Below, one piece after another: positions 21,893 through 30,640 of a DNA stretch of 32,475 nucleotides. Position 1 is the first letter of the stretch. The number at the start of each line of letters is the position of its first letter. The position numbers and the translations under genes are program-made. Origin of the DNA: QHWK01 sp035259385 (GTDB lineage: Bacteria; Acidobacteriota; Vicinamibacteria; Vicinamibacterales; CAVVIG01); NCBI GenBank assembly GCA_035259385.1, contig DATFWL010000556.1:1-32475 (forward strand), written 5' to 3'. Below the pieces are notes generated by a model that made no database searches, was not told where the DNA came from, and saw only the letters and a list, made by a program, of their open reading frames with translations.

Positions 21893-24297
21893 CGACGGTG
21901 CGCCTGACGGCCGTGCTCACGCATCCGATTCAGTACTACTCGCCCTGGTTCCGCTACATCCACGCGCACGCGCCGGAGGTATCGCTCGCGGTCGTATACG
22001 CGACGCAGCCGACGCCGTCGCAGCAGGGCGTCGGCTTCGATCGCGCCTTCCAGTGGGACGTGCCGCTCACCGACGGCTATCGATCGGTAATCGTCCGCAG
22101 CGCGCGGCCCGGCGATCGCGTCGACAGCGAGAATTTCTCCGGCCTCGACGTGCCTGAAATCGGCGCGGTCATCGCGGAGACGGATCCCGACGTGGTGATG
22201 ATCACCGGCTGGTATTCGAAGACGCTCGTGCGTGCGCTCTTCGCGTGCCGGCGGCTGGGCGTGCCGGTGCTGTTCCGCGGCGATTCACATCTGCACAGCG
22301 GGCCACACGGCTGGCGGCGACCTCTGTGGCTGGCGAAAAGCTGGACGCTGCTGCGAATGTTCGACGGTTACCTGTCGCCCGGCACTCGCACCGACGAGTA
22401 CCTGAGACATTTTGGCGCTCGCGACCATCGCATCTTCCGTGTGCCGCACGGCGTCGATAACGATCTGTTTGCCCGCTGTGCGGCCGCGTATCAGGGTTCA
22501 GAACAGCGCGCCGCTGCGCGAACGGCACTCGGCATCGAGGCGTCGGCGTTCGTCGTGCTCTTCGCCGGGAAGCTGGTCGATCGCAAGCGGCCGCTGGACG
22601 TGATCCGCGCCGCGGCACGCACCAGCCCGCCGACGACGGTCCTGGTCGCCGGATCGGGACCGCTCGAGCACGCAGTGCGCGACGAGGCCGTTCGCCTCGG
22701 CGTCGTGCTGAAGACGCTGGGTTTCCTCAACCAGACCGAACTCGGCCGCGCGTACGCGATCGCCGACTGCCTCGTCCTCCCGAGCGACTCCTCGGAGACG
22801 TGGGGCCTCGTCGTCAACGAGGCGCTCGCAACCGGTTTGCCGGTGGTCGTCAGCGATGCCGTCGGTTGCGCACCGGACCTCGTCCGCGACGGCGGCAGCG
22901 GCGCCCGGTTCGCGCTGGGCGACGTCGCCGATCTCGCGACGAAGCTCGACGCGGTCCGCCGCGACATGCCGCCGACGGACGATGTGCGGGGGCGGTGCCG
23001 GGCGGCAGTCGCCTCGAGTGACTTCGCGTCGATGACAGGGGATCTGGTGCACGCGTGCCGATCGGTGATCCGCCACTCCCCGGGGCGCGAACCCGACTGG
23101 CAGGCGGCGTCGATCCGCGTGATCGCCTGCTGCGGCGGCATGGTGATCGCCGGCGGACTCGAACGCATGACGTTCGAAGTGCTGCGGGTCATGCGCGAGC
23201 GCGGCGCCGCGTCGCACACGATCGTGAACGGCTGGGAGAATTTCCGGATCACGCCGCTCGCCGATGCGAGCGGCTCGAGCTGGTCGACCGGGCCCTACTG
23301 GTATCCGCTGCGCCGCCGCCACGTCACGCCGCTCACGGCATTCCGGATGATCGTCGAAGTGACGCGCGTCAGCGCCGACCTGCTGAAGGTCGCGCGCCGC
23401 GTCCGTCCCACGCACGTCCTGCTGCCCGAGTTCGAATCGATCCTGCGCAACTGGCCGGCGCTCGTGGCGCTGCGCGCTCGCGGCGTGCGCGTGCTGTCCC
23501 GACAGGGAACGGCGCCGCCCGAGGGGCGCTTCTACGGCTATCTGTGGCGGTGGATTCTCGACCCGGTCGTCGATCGATACGTCGCGAACTCGCTGTTCAC
23601 CCGCCGCGAGCTGCTGGCGCACGGCATCGCGGCCGGCAAGGTCGTGACCATCGACAACATGCCGCCGCGGCGGCCGCGCGCGGCGAGCCGGCGCGACGAT
23701 CGAATTCCCGGCCGTGTGATCTACATTGGACAAATCATTCCCGGCAAAGGCGTGGATCTGCTCCTCGACGCGGTTGCGATGGTGCGCAGCCGCGGCGTCG
23801 ACGCGACGCTCGACGTCGTCGGTCAGATCGACGGATGGGAAGCGCCGGAGTATTCCGGTCACCGCGCCGCGATTCGCGAGCGTGCGGCGCGCGCCGATCT
23901 CGCCGGCGCGATTGCGTTTCTCGGGTACCGTGACGACATTCCGGCGCTGCTCGGCCGAAGCGTGCTGCACTGCTGTCCGAGCCGCCCCGAGTTGCGCGAG
24001 GGATTCGGCGTCGTGGTGCTCGAGGCCAAGCTCGCGGGGGTGGCGTCCGTGGTGACCAGGAGCGGCAACCTGCCCGAGATGATTGTGCATGGCGTCGACG
24101 GCTGGGTGGCGGCACGGGCCGACGCAGCCGCCATCGCCGACGGCCTCGAATTCTTCCTGCGCCGGCCCGAGGACCTCGCAGGGGCCGGACAGGCCGCCCG
24201 CCAATCGGCCGAGAAATATGGCGAGGAGCAATTCGCGTCGGCCTGGGCGGCCACCTTCGCGCGCCACGACCTCGAGCACTCCAATGCGCTTTGCTGA
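21889..24297 (+). CDS. Tandem fusion of two family 4 glycosyltransferases
   Basis: 802 residues, about twice the usual GT4 length, and open throughout. Domain 1 (about 1-390) begins VRLTAVLTHPIQYYSPWFRY and has a donor half with VVLFAGKLVDRKRPLDVI and EX7E at Glu303/Glu311 in SETWGLVVNEALATGLP. Domain 2 begins at about 405 with IRVIACCGGMVIAGGLERM, continues with VIYIGQIIPGKGVDLLLDAV, and has EX7E at Glu704/Glu712 in REGFGVVVLEAKLAGVA. Both active sites look intact, so the protein probably adds two successive sugars. The GTG start at 21889 overlaps the upstream stop, and its end overlaps the next gene by 14 bases. A sequencing error joining two genes is possible: there is no stop or restart between the domains, only a 15-20 residue linker (RHSPGREPDWQAA). 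Confidence 0.85.
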   Translation: MTTVRLTAVLTHPIQYYSPWFRYIHAHAPEVSLAVVYATQPTPSQQGVGFDRAFQWDVPLTDGYRSVIVRSARPGDRVDSENFSGLDVPEIGAVIAETDPDVVMITGWYSKTLVRALFACRRLGVPVLFRGDSHLHSGPHGWRRPLWLAKSWTLLRMFDGYLSPGTRTDEYLRHFGARDHRIFRVPHGVDNDLFARCAAAYQGSEQRAAARTALGIEASAFVVLFAGKLVDRKRPLDVIRAAARTSPPTTVLVAGSGPLEHAVRDEAVRLGVVLKTLGFLNQTELGRAYAIADCLVLPSDSSETWGLVVNEALATGLPVVVSDAVGCAPDLVRDGGSGARFALGDVADLATKLDAVRRDMPPTDDVRGRCRAAVASSDFASMTGDLVHACRSVIRHSPGREPDWQAASIRVIACCGGMVIAGGLERMTFEVLRVMRERGAASHTIVNGWENFRITPLADASGSSWSTGPYWYPLRRRHVTPLTAFRMIVEVTRVSADLLKVARRVRPTHVLLPEFESILRNWPALVALRARGVRVLSRQGTAPPEGRFYGYLWRWILDPVVDRYVANSLFTRRELLAHGIAAGKVVTIDNMPPRRPRAASRRDDRIPGRVIYIGQIIPGKGVDLLLDAVAMVRSRGVDATLDVVGQIDGWEAPEYSGHRAAIRERAARADLAGAIAFLGYRDDIPALLGRSVLHCCPSRPELREGFGVVVLEAKLAGVASVVTRSGNLPEMIVHGVDGWVAARADAAAIADGLEFFLRRPEDLAGAGQAARQSAEKYGEEQFASAWAATFARHDLEHSNALC

Positions 24298-25723
24298 TAC
24301 CGAGCTGATCGCCGTCGGTCTGGGGGCGGGCGTCACGTATCTGTTCCTCAACGACTGGCTTCCCGCGGTATCGCTCCTGGCGCTGTGGATCTGCCTCAAG
24401 CTGACCTCGACGCACGACCACGTGTACGCGCTGCCGGTGGCCATGGCCTTTCAGTGGTCGCAGACCAGCCTCGGTGTCATCTACTACGACGTGACCGGAC
24501 GCGCCGTGCCGGCGATCACTCAGAGCGACTATCGTCCGATGGTGCTGCTGGCGCTCGGCTGCTGCGTGGCGCTCGCCGGCGGCATCCGGATCGGTCTGCA
24601 CGCGCGCACGCCGCCCGATCCGAACGTGCCGCGGCCCGGGTTCGCGTTCGGGTTCGGTCTGCTCGCCATCGCTTACGTCGCGAGCATCTTCGTCGAGGGC
24701 TCGCTGCTCGCGATCGCGCCGAACTACCCGACGCTCAGGCAGATCATCACCACGCTCGACACGGCGCGCCTCGGCGTGCTGTTTCTGCTGCTGCGGCGCC
24801 TGTGCAGCCCGAAGCCGCGCTGGGCGCCGCTGGCCGGCGTCGTCGCCATCGAAGTGGTGCTCGGCATCACCGGGTTCTTCGCCGGATTCCGCGAGCCGCT
24901 GGTGCTCGCGGCGCTCGCGGTGCTCGAGGTCTTCGACCCGAAGGATCGCCAGCACTGGGTGGCGGTGGCCGTCGCGATGGTCGCCGCGGTCACGCTCGGC
25001 CTGGTCTGGATGGGCATCCGCGGCGAGTACCGCCGGGAATACGCGGAGCTCGATCAGTTCTCACAGTCGCGCAGCGCGCGCATCAATCGCGTCAGCGATC
25101 TCGCGTCCGGTTTCTTCAACGCCGATCCCTCCGACGTGTGGGCCACCGCTGACGCGCTGGTCGAGCGGATGTGGGCCGTGTACTATCCCGCGCTCGCGCT
25201 CGAGCGCGTGCCGAAAGCGGTGCCGCACACCGACGGCGCGATCCTCGGCGCCGCGCTCACCCACATCGTCACGCCGCGCGTGTTCTTTCCCGACAAGCCG
25301 GAGCTGCCGTCCGACAGCGACTCGGTGCGCAAGTATGCGAACGTGCGCGTCGCGGGTCGCGAAAGCAACACCAGCATCGCGTTCGGCTACTCGATCGAGT
25401 CCTACATCGACTTCGGGATCCCGATGATGTTCCTTCCAGTCTTCGGCTTCGGGCTCTTCATCGGGGCGGCGTACGCGCTGTTCCGGAGCCTGATCTGGCA
25501 CCGCGAGCTGTTCGTCGCCTTCGGAACCGTTGCGTTCTGGCTGTCCGTGTACCTCTTCGAACGATCGTGGGCCACGATGCTCGGAACGACGATGAGCCTG
25601 ATGATCTATCTCGGGCCGCCGGTCGTCCTGCTCGACCGGTTCCTGCTGGTCCGCTTCAACGTCGACCAGGCGCGCGAGCGCGCGGTGGTGTTCGGCCCGC
25701 CGCTGAACCAGGATCGAGTCTGA
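24284..25723 (+). CDS. O-antigen polymerase-like multi-pass membrane protein (Wzy candidate)
   Basis: 479 residues, mostly hydrophobic, with about nine to eleven membrane segments by eye (for example 8-35, 75-95, 120-145 and the last three near 385-465). A large polar loop lies in the middle and later part (REYAELDQFSQSRSARINRV through SDSVRKYANVRVAGRESNTS). This topology suits Wzy-type polymerases, which join repeat units on the periplasmic face. The Wzy family has little sequence conservation, so a flippase or another glycan membrane enzyme cannot be excluded, though MOP-flippase features are not seen. The ATG at 24284 overlaps the preceding gene by 14 bases; 4 bases follow before the next start. 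Confidence 0.7.
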   Translation: MRFADTELIAVGLGAGVTYLFLNDWLPAVSLLALWICLKLTSTHDHVYALPVAMAFQWSQTSLGVIYYDVTGRAVPAITQSDYRPMVLLALGCCVALAGGIRIGLHARTPPDPNVPRPGFAFGFGLLAIAYVASIFVEGSLLAIAPNYPTLRQIITTLDTARLGVLFLLLRRLCSPKPRWAPLAGVVAIEVVLGITGFFAGFREPLVLAALAVLEVFDPKDRQHWVAVAVAMVAAVTLGLVWMGIRGEYRREYAELDQFSQSRSARINRVSDLASGFFNADPSDVWATADALVERMWAVYYPALALERVPKAVPHTDGAILGAALTHIVTPRVFFPDKPELPSDSDSVRKYANVRVAGRESNTSIAFGYSIESYIDFGIPMMFLPVFGFGLFIGAAYALFRSLIWHRELFVAFGTVAFWLSVYLFERSWATMLGTTMSLMIYLGPPVVLLDRFLLVRFNVDQARERAVVFGPPLNQDRV

Positions 25724-25727
25724 CGCG

Positions 25728-26876
25728 GTGCGCGTCGTGCACGTGTCGGCGTACTTTCCGCCCGCGTTCCGCTACGGCGGGCCACCGGCGTCGGTGCTCG
25801 GCCTCTGCAAGGGCCTGCAGCGCGCCGGTGTCGACGTCGAAGTCGTGACCACGACGGCGAACGGGGAGGAGGCGCTGCCGGCCTCGCCGCCCGGGGGTAC
25901 CGAGTACGATGGCGTTCCGGTGCGCTATGCCGCGTCGGCATTTCCACGCCGGTTCTTCGGCGCGCGCGTGCGGGCGCCGCTCGCCGACGCGCTCGCGCGC
26001 GCCGACGTCTGTCATATCCACGGAATCTGGAACGTGCCGGAGTGGTGGGCGTCGCACCTGGCGCGCGCCCGCAACGTGCCATACGTGCTGTCGCCCCGCG
26101 GCATGCTCCAGCCTGCGGCGGTTCGCCGGGGCCGGTGGCGGAAGGCGGTCGCCTACCGCCTGCTCGAAGCGCGCAACCTGCGCGGCGCCTCCGTCCTGCA
26201 CGCCACCTCGGACCACGAAGCGGCCGCGATTCGCGATCTGCAGCTCGACGTGCCGGTCGCGGTCGTGCCGAACGGCGTCGATCTCGCGTCGGCGCAGGCC
26301 GCGTCGGCCGGCCAGCGCGCGCGCCTGGGCATTCCTGCGGACGCGTTCGTGGTGCTCTTCCTCGGCCGGATGCACCGGATCAAGCGGCTCGACGTGCTCG
26401 CCGACGCGTTCACGATCGCACGCCAGACCCATCCGTCGATGCGTCTCGTGCTCGCCGGTCCCGACGAGGATCGGCTGCTGCCGGAGCTGATGGCGCGGCT
26501 CGACCCGCATGCGTCGCACGTCCACACCCCTGGCGAGGTCAACGGCGCCGACAAGTGGTCGCTGCTCAAGGACGCCGACGTGAGCGTGCATTGCTCCGAT
26601 TCGGAAAGCTTCGGGCTCGCCGTCGTCGAGTCGCTCGCCGCCGGCGTGCCGGTGATCGCGACCCGGACGTGTCCATGGCGCGACCTCGACGTCCACGACT
26701 GCGGCCGCTGGGTCGATCAGACGCCGGCCGCGGTGGCCGAAGCCATGCGTGAACTGGCGGATGATTCCTCGCGGCGCCGCGAGATGGGGGCGCGTGCGGC
26801 GGCGTTCGCGCAGGAGCGTTACAGTTGGGACAGCATCGCACGAACGATGACCGGCATCTATTCGGGCGCGCACTGA
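25728..26876 (+). CDS. Glycosyltransferase family 4
   Basis: 382 residues. It starts MRVVHVSAYFPPAFRYGGPP, the glycine-rich first loop of GT4, followed by VCHIHGIWNVPEWWASHLAR and the motif YVLSPRGMLQP shared by a well-known exopolysaccharide GT4 group. The donor domain begins FVVLFLGRMHRIKRLDVLAD, with EX7E at Glu293/Glu301 in SESFGLAVVESLAAGVP. The GTG start at 25728 lies four bases after the previous stop. A single C follows its own stop before the next GTG. Confidence 0.9.
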   Translation: MRVVHVSAYFPPAFRYGGPPASVLGLCKGLQRAGVDVEVVTTTANGEEALPASPPGGTEYDGVPVRYAASAFPRRFFGARVRAPLADALARADVCHIHGIWNVPEWWASHLARARNVPYVLSPRGMLQPAAVRRGRWRKAVAYRLLEARNLRGASVLHATSDHEAAAIRDLQLDVPVAVVPNGVDLASAQAASAGQRARLGIPADAFVVLFLGRMHRIKRLDVLADAFTIARQTHPSMRLVLAGPDEDRLLPELMARLDPHASHVHTPGEVNGADKWSLLKDADVSVHCSDSESFGLAVVESLAAGVPVIATRTCPWRDLDVHDCGRWVDQTPAAVAEAMRELADDSSRRREMGARAAAFAQERYSWDSIARTMTGIYSGAH

Positions 26877-26877
26877 C

Positions 26878-27939
26878 GTGTCGGCTCAACCGCTGATCGT
26901 GCTCACCCCGAACCTCGCCGGCCGCGACGGCGTGTCGCGGCTCGCGCGGCTCGTCACCCGCGCCTTCGACGGCGCCGCCGTGCTCGCGCTGCACGAGCCC
27001 GCCGCGGCGAGGTTCGAGCGGGCCGAGGTACATGGGTGCGACGGCCGCAAGTCGCGGCTGGTCGCGGCGGCGGTTCGCGCGGCCGCCGCCGCCGATGCCC
27101 GGACCAGCGTCATCGCCGTCCACCTCCATCTCTCGCCCGCGGCACTCCCGTTCACCGCCCGCGGCGCGGCGCTGACGACGATGCTGTGCGGCGTCGAGGC
27201 GTGGAAGCCGCTCACCTGGATGCAGCGCGCCGCCATCGATCGCACCGAGCGCCTCGTCGCGATCTCCGCGCACACCCGCGACCGCTTCCGCGCGGCGAAC
27301 CCGTTGTTCGCGAACCGTGCCATCGACGTCTGCCATCCCGGCGTCGAGGACGCGCGCGGCCCGATCTCGCGCGATCGACGATCGGCGGCGCTGATCGTCG
27401 GCCGGATGGCCGCGGACGAACGCTACAAGGGGCACGACGCGCTGCTCGAGATCTGGCCCGACGTCGTTCGCGCGCTTCCGAACGCGACGCTGCGCGTCGT
27501 CGGCGACGGCGACGATCGGCAGCGTCTCGAGGACAAGGCCGGCGCGCTCGGCCTGGCGAACAGCGTGATCTTCCTCGGCTCCCTCGACGACGAGGCACTC
27601 GAGCGCGAGTACGAGCGCTGCACGGCGTTCGTGATGCCGAGCAGCGACGAGGGGTTCGGCTTCGTGTTCGTCGAGGCGATGCGTGCCGGCCGCGCCTGCA
27701 TCGCGTCGCGCGGCGCCGCCGCGGAGATCGTCGACGACGGCGTGTCGGGCCTGCTCGTCGATCCGGCCGACCGCGGGCAGCTGACCTCCGGTGTGGTCCG
27801 GCTGCTCGGCGACCGCGTCGCGGCCGACCGGATGGGCGCGCGCGGCCGGACGCGGTTTCTCCGCGACTTCACCGAGGCCCGCTTCCGCGAGCGGTTCACC
27901 GCGGTCCTCGACGCACGCGTGCCGGCGCTCGCCGAATGA
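26878..27939 (+). CDS. Glycosyltransferase family 4
   Basis: 353 residues. The N-terminal half (PLIVLTPNLAGRDGVSRLAR) has the GT-B first strand. Donor-domain motifs are AALIVGRMAADERYKGHDAL and NATLRVVGDGDDRQRLEDKA. The EX7E pair is Glu258/Glu266 in DEGFGFVFVEAMRAGRA. DERYKGHD resembles the loop in GT4 enzymes that use GDP- or UDP-activated sugars; specificity is not assigned. The start is the GTG at 26878, one base after the previous stop, and the end overlaps the carbamoyltransferase start (ATGA). Confidence 0.9.
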   Translation: MSAQPLIVLTPNLAGRDGVSRLARLVTRAFDGAAVLALHEPAAARFERAEVHGCDGRKSRLVAAAVRAAAAADARTSVIAVHLHLSPAALPFTARGAALTTMLCGVEAWKPLTWMQRAAIDRTERLVAISAHTRDRFRAANPLFANRAIDVCHPGVEDARGPISRDRRSAALIVGRMAADERYKGHDALLEIWPDVVRALPNATLRVVGDGDDRQRLEDKAGALGLANSVIFLGSLDDEALEREYERCTAFVMPSSDEGFGFVFVEAMRAGRACIASRGAAAEIVDDGVSGLLVDPADRGQLTSGVVRLLGDRVAADRMGARGRTRFLRDFTEARFRERFTAVLDARVPALAE

Positions 27940-29699
27940 ACGTCCTCGGGCTCAACGCCTACCACGGCGACGTCTCTGCCGCGCTCGTGCGCGACGGACA
28001 GCTCGTCGCGGCGGTCGAGGAAGAGCGCTTCCGCCGCATCAAGCACTGCGCGGGGTTCCCCGATCAGGCCATCCGCGCCTGTCTCGAGCTCGGCGGCATC
28101 GGCGCGGCTGACGTCGATCTCTTCGCCGTCTCCAGGGATCCGCGCGCGCATCTCTGGCGGAAGGCGTTGTTCGTGCTACGCAACCGTCCGCACGGGACAG
28201 TCGGCTCTCGGGCGCGGAATCTCGCCGGCGTCCGCGGGCTGCCGGGACGCATTGCCAGGTCGCTCGGTCTCGCCGCCGGCGCCGTCCGCCAGAAGACGCG
28301 CTTCGTCGAGCACCACCCGTCCCACCTCGCGAGTGCGGCGTTCGTCTCGCCGTTCGAGAGCGCGGCAGTCTGCGCAATCGACGGCTTCGGCGATTTCGTC
28401 AGCACCTCCTGGGGCCGCCTCGACGGCTCGCAGCTGACGATCGACGGCCGCGTGTTCTTTCCGCACTCGCTCGGCCTGCTCTATCTCGCCGTGACCCAGT
28501 ACCTCGGGTTTCCGACCTACGGCGACGAGTTCAAGGTGATGGGGCTCGCGCCGTATGGCGAACCGCGGTTCAAGCGCGAGCTCGACATGCTCGTTCACCT
28601 GCGCGAGGGCGGCCAGTTCGAGCTCGACCTCTCGTACTTCCGACACGTCACCGACGGCGTGCAGATGACGTGGGAGGACGGCGAGCCGACGATTGGTCCG
28701 GTGTACTCGCCGAAGCTCGAGGCGCTGCTCGGTCCGGCGCGGCGCCGCGACCAGCCGCTCGACGCGCGACACGAGGCGATCGCCGCGTCGCTGCAGGCAG
28801 TCTTCGAGAAGGCGGCGATGCACGTGCTGCGGCACGTGCGCGTGAACACCGGCCGCACCCGGCTGTGTCTCGCCGGCGGCTGTGCGATGAACAGCGTCGC
28901 CAACGGCAAGATTCGCGAGCAGACCGGCTTCCGCGACGTCTTCATCCAGCCGGCTGCCGGCGACAACGGCACCGCGCTGGGCGCCGCGTACCACGCCTGG
29001 CACGCGACCGGCAGCCGGCCGCGCGGCTTCGTCATGCGCCACAGCTACTGGGGACCGGCGTTCGACGATCGCGCGGTTGCCGACGCGCTCGAGGCGGAGC
29101 GTGCCGCGATCGACGAGCGACGGTGCCTGCGCCGCGAGTGGAGCGATCCGCAGGCGCTCGACGAGTGGACCGCGGTGCAGATCGCCGACGGCCGCGTCGT
29201 CGGCTGGTTCCAGGGCCGCATGGAATGGGGTGCCCGTGCCCTCGGCAACCGCAGCATCGTCGCCGACCCGAGGCGGGCGGACATGCGCGACATCATCAAC
29301 ACGCGGATCAAGTTCCGTGAGCGCTTCCGGCCGTTCGCTCCGTCGGTGCTCGAGGAAGCGCTGGGCGAGTTCTTCGTCGGCGCGGTGCCGGATCCGTTCA
29401 TGCTGCAGGTGTACCCGATCCGGCCCGACAAGCGCGCCGTGGTGCCGGCGATCACCCATGTCGACGGGTCAGGACGCCTGCAGACGGTGAACGCGCAGAC
29501 GAATCCGCGCTACTACGCGCTGATCAAAGCGTTCGAGCGCCTCACCGGCGTCGGCATGGTCCTCAACACCTCGTTCAACGAAAACGAACCGATCGTCCAT
29601 ACGCCGGAGCAGGCGCTGGACTGCTTTCTTCGCACGAGCATGGACGTGCTGATCGTCGGCCGACATTCGGTCGAGCGTCCGCGGGTGGAGCCTGCATGA
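27936..29699 (+). CDS. Carbamoyltransferase, NodU/CmcH/TobZ family
   Basis: 587 residues, full family length. Such enzymes make carbamoyl-adenylate from carbamoyl phosphate and ATP, then carbamoylate a hydroxyl, as on Nod factors or sugars. Visible are the opening VLGLNAYHGDVSAALV and the histidine cluster HHPSH (126-130) of the metal-binding YrdC/Kae1-like active site. YGDEFKVMGLAPYGEP follows, then LAGGCAMNSVANGKI in the ATP-binding fold, and the C-terminal domain with GRMEWGARALGNRSI and ERFRPFAPSVL. It overlaps the preceding glycosyltransferase and the following fcl-like gene by four bases each. The likely role is carbamoylation of a sugar in this glycan, which would be a non-stoichiometric or repeat-unit decoration. 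Confidence 0.93.
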   Translation: MNVLGLNAYHGDVSAALVRDGQLVAAVEEERFRRIKHCAGFPDQAIRACLELGGIGAADVDLFAVSRDPRAHLWRKALFVLRNRPHGTVGSRARNLAGVRGLPGRIARSLGLAAGAVRQKTRFVEHHPSHLASAAFVSPFESAAVCAIDGFGDFVSTSWGRLDGSQLTIDGRVFFPHSLGLLYLAVTQYLGFPTYGDEFKVMGLAPYGEPRFKRELDMLVHLREGGQFELDLSYFRHVTDGVQMTWEDGEPTIGPVYSPKLEALLGPARRRDQPLDARHEAIAASLQAVFEKAAMHVLRHVRVNTGRTRLCLAGGCAMNSVANGKIREQTGFRDVFIQPAAGDNGTALGAAYHAWHATGSRPRGFVMRHSYWGPAFDDRAVADALEAERAAIDERRCLRREWSDPQALDEWTAVQIADGRVVGWFQGRMEWGARALGNRSIVADPRRADMRDIINTRIKFRERFRPFAPSVLEEALGEFFVGAVPDPFMLQVYPIRPDKRAVVPAITHVDGSGRLQTVNAQTNPRYYALIKAFERLTGVGMVLNTSFNENEPIVHTPEQALDCFLRTSMDVLIVGRHSVERPRVEPA

Positions 29700-30640
29700 C
29701 GGACCTGGCCGGCAAGCGCGTCGTCGTCACCGGTGGGAGCGGCTTCCTCGGACGGCATCTGGTCAGGGCGCTCGAGGCGCGCGGCAGTACAGTGCTCGTC
29801 CCGCGAAAGCGCCAGTACGATCTCACCAGCGAGCCGCAGGTCGAGCGGATGTACGCGGATCTGCGGCCGCGCGTCGTCATCCATCTTGCCGCGGTCGTCG
29901 GCGGCATCGGCGCCAACCGCGAATCGCCCGGCCGGTTCTTCTACGAGAACGTGATGCTCGGCGCGCTGACGATGGAGCACGCGCGGCGGAACGGCGTGGA
30001 GAAGTTCGTCGGCGTCGGCACCATCTGCGCGTACCCGAAGCACGCGCCGGTGCCGTTCGTGGAAAGCGATCTCTGGAACGGTTATCCCGAGGAGACCAAC
30101 GCGCCCTACGGCATCGCCAAGAAAATGCTGCTGGTCCAGGGGCAGGCCTACCGGCAGCAGTACGGCTTCAACGCGATTCACCTGCTGCCGGTGAACCTCT
30201 ACGGACCGCATGACAACTTCGATCCGGCGTCGTCGCACGTGATTCCGGCGCTGATCCGCAAATGCGTCGAGGCGGCCGCGCGCGGCGATCGCGAAGTGGT
30301 CTGCTGGGGCACCGGCCGGGCGACGCGCGAGTTTCTCTACGTCGAAGACTGTGCGGACGCGATCGCAGGTGCGACCGAATGCTATGAGGACGCGGAGCCG
30401 GTGAACATCGGCGCCGGCTTCGAGATCAGCATTCGCGATCTGGCGCACCTGATCGCCGAGCTGACCGGGTTTCAGGGCGCGCTGACGTTCGACCCGACCA
30501 GGCCGGACGGCCAGCCGCGACGCATGCTCGACGTCGGGCGCGCGGGGGAGCGTTTCGGGTTTCGCGCGTCCACCGACTTCCGCAGCGGGCTCCGCAAGAC
30601 GATCGAGTGGTACCGCGCGCACCGCGAGCTTCCGGCGTGA
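29696..30640 (+). CDS. fcl: GDP-L-fucose synthase (GDP-4-keto-6-deoxymannose epimerase/reductase)
   Basis: 314 residues, the usual length. It converts GDP-4-keto-6-deoxy-D-mannose with NADPH to GDP-L-fucose. The Rossmann motif TGGSGFLG is at 12-19. The SDR catalytic pair is Tyr138 and Lys142 (YGIAK). The Fcl-specific Cys111 lies in GTICAYPK and His181 in SSHVIPALIRK, both known active-site positions. The residue equivalent to the conserved Ser107 is Thr109, a conservative change. NLYGPHDNFDP is a strong family signature. The partner GDP-mannose dehydratase (gmd) is not in the window. It is coupled on both sides by ATGA/GTGA overlaps. L-fucose, or a closely related 6-deoxyhexose, is thus a probable component. 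Confidence 0.9.
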   Translation: MTDLAGKRVVVTGGSGFLGRHLVRALEARGSTVLVPRKRQYDLTSEPQVERMYADLRPRVVIHLAAVVGGIGANRESPGRFFYENVMLGALTMEHARRNGVEKFVGVGTICAYPKHAPVPFVESDLWNGYPEETNAPYGIAKKMLLVQGQAYRQQYGFNAIHLLPVNLYGPHDNFDPASSHVIPALIRKCVEAAARGDREVVCWGTGRATREFLYVEDCADAIAGATECYEDAEPVNIGAGFEISIRDLAHLIAELTGFQGALTFDPTRPDGQPRRMLDVGRAGERFGFRASTDFRSGLRKTIEWYRAHRELPA

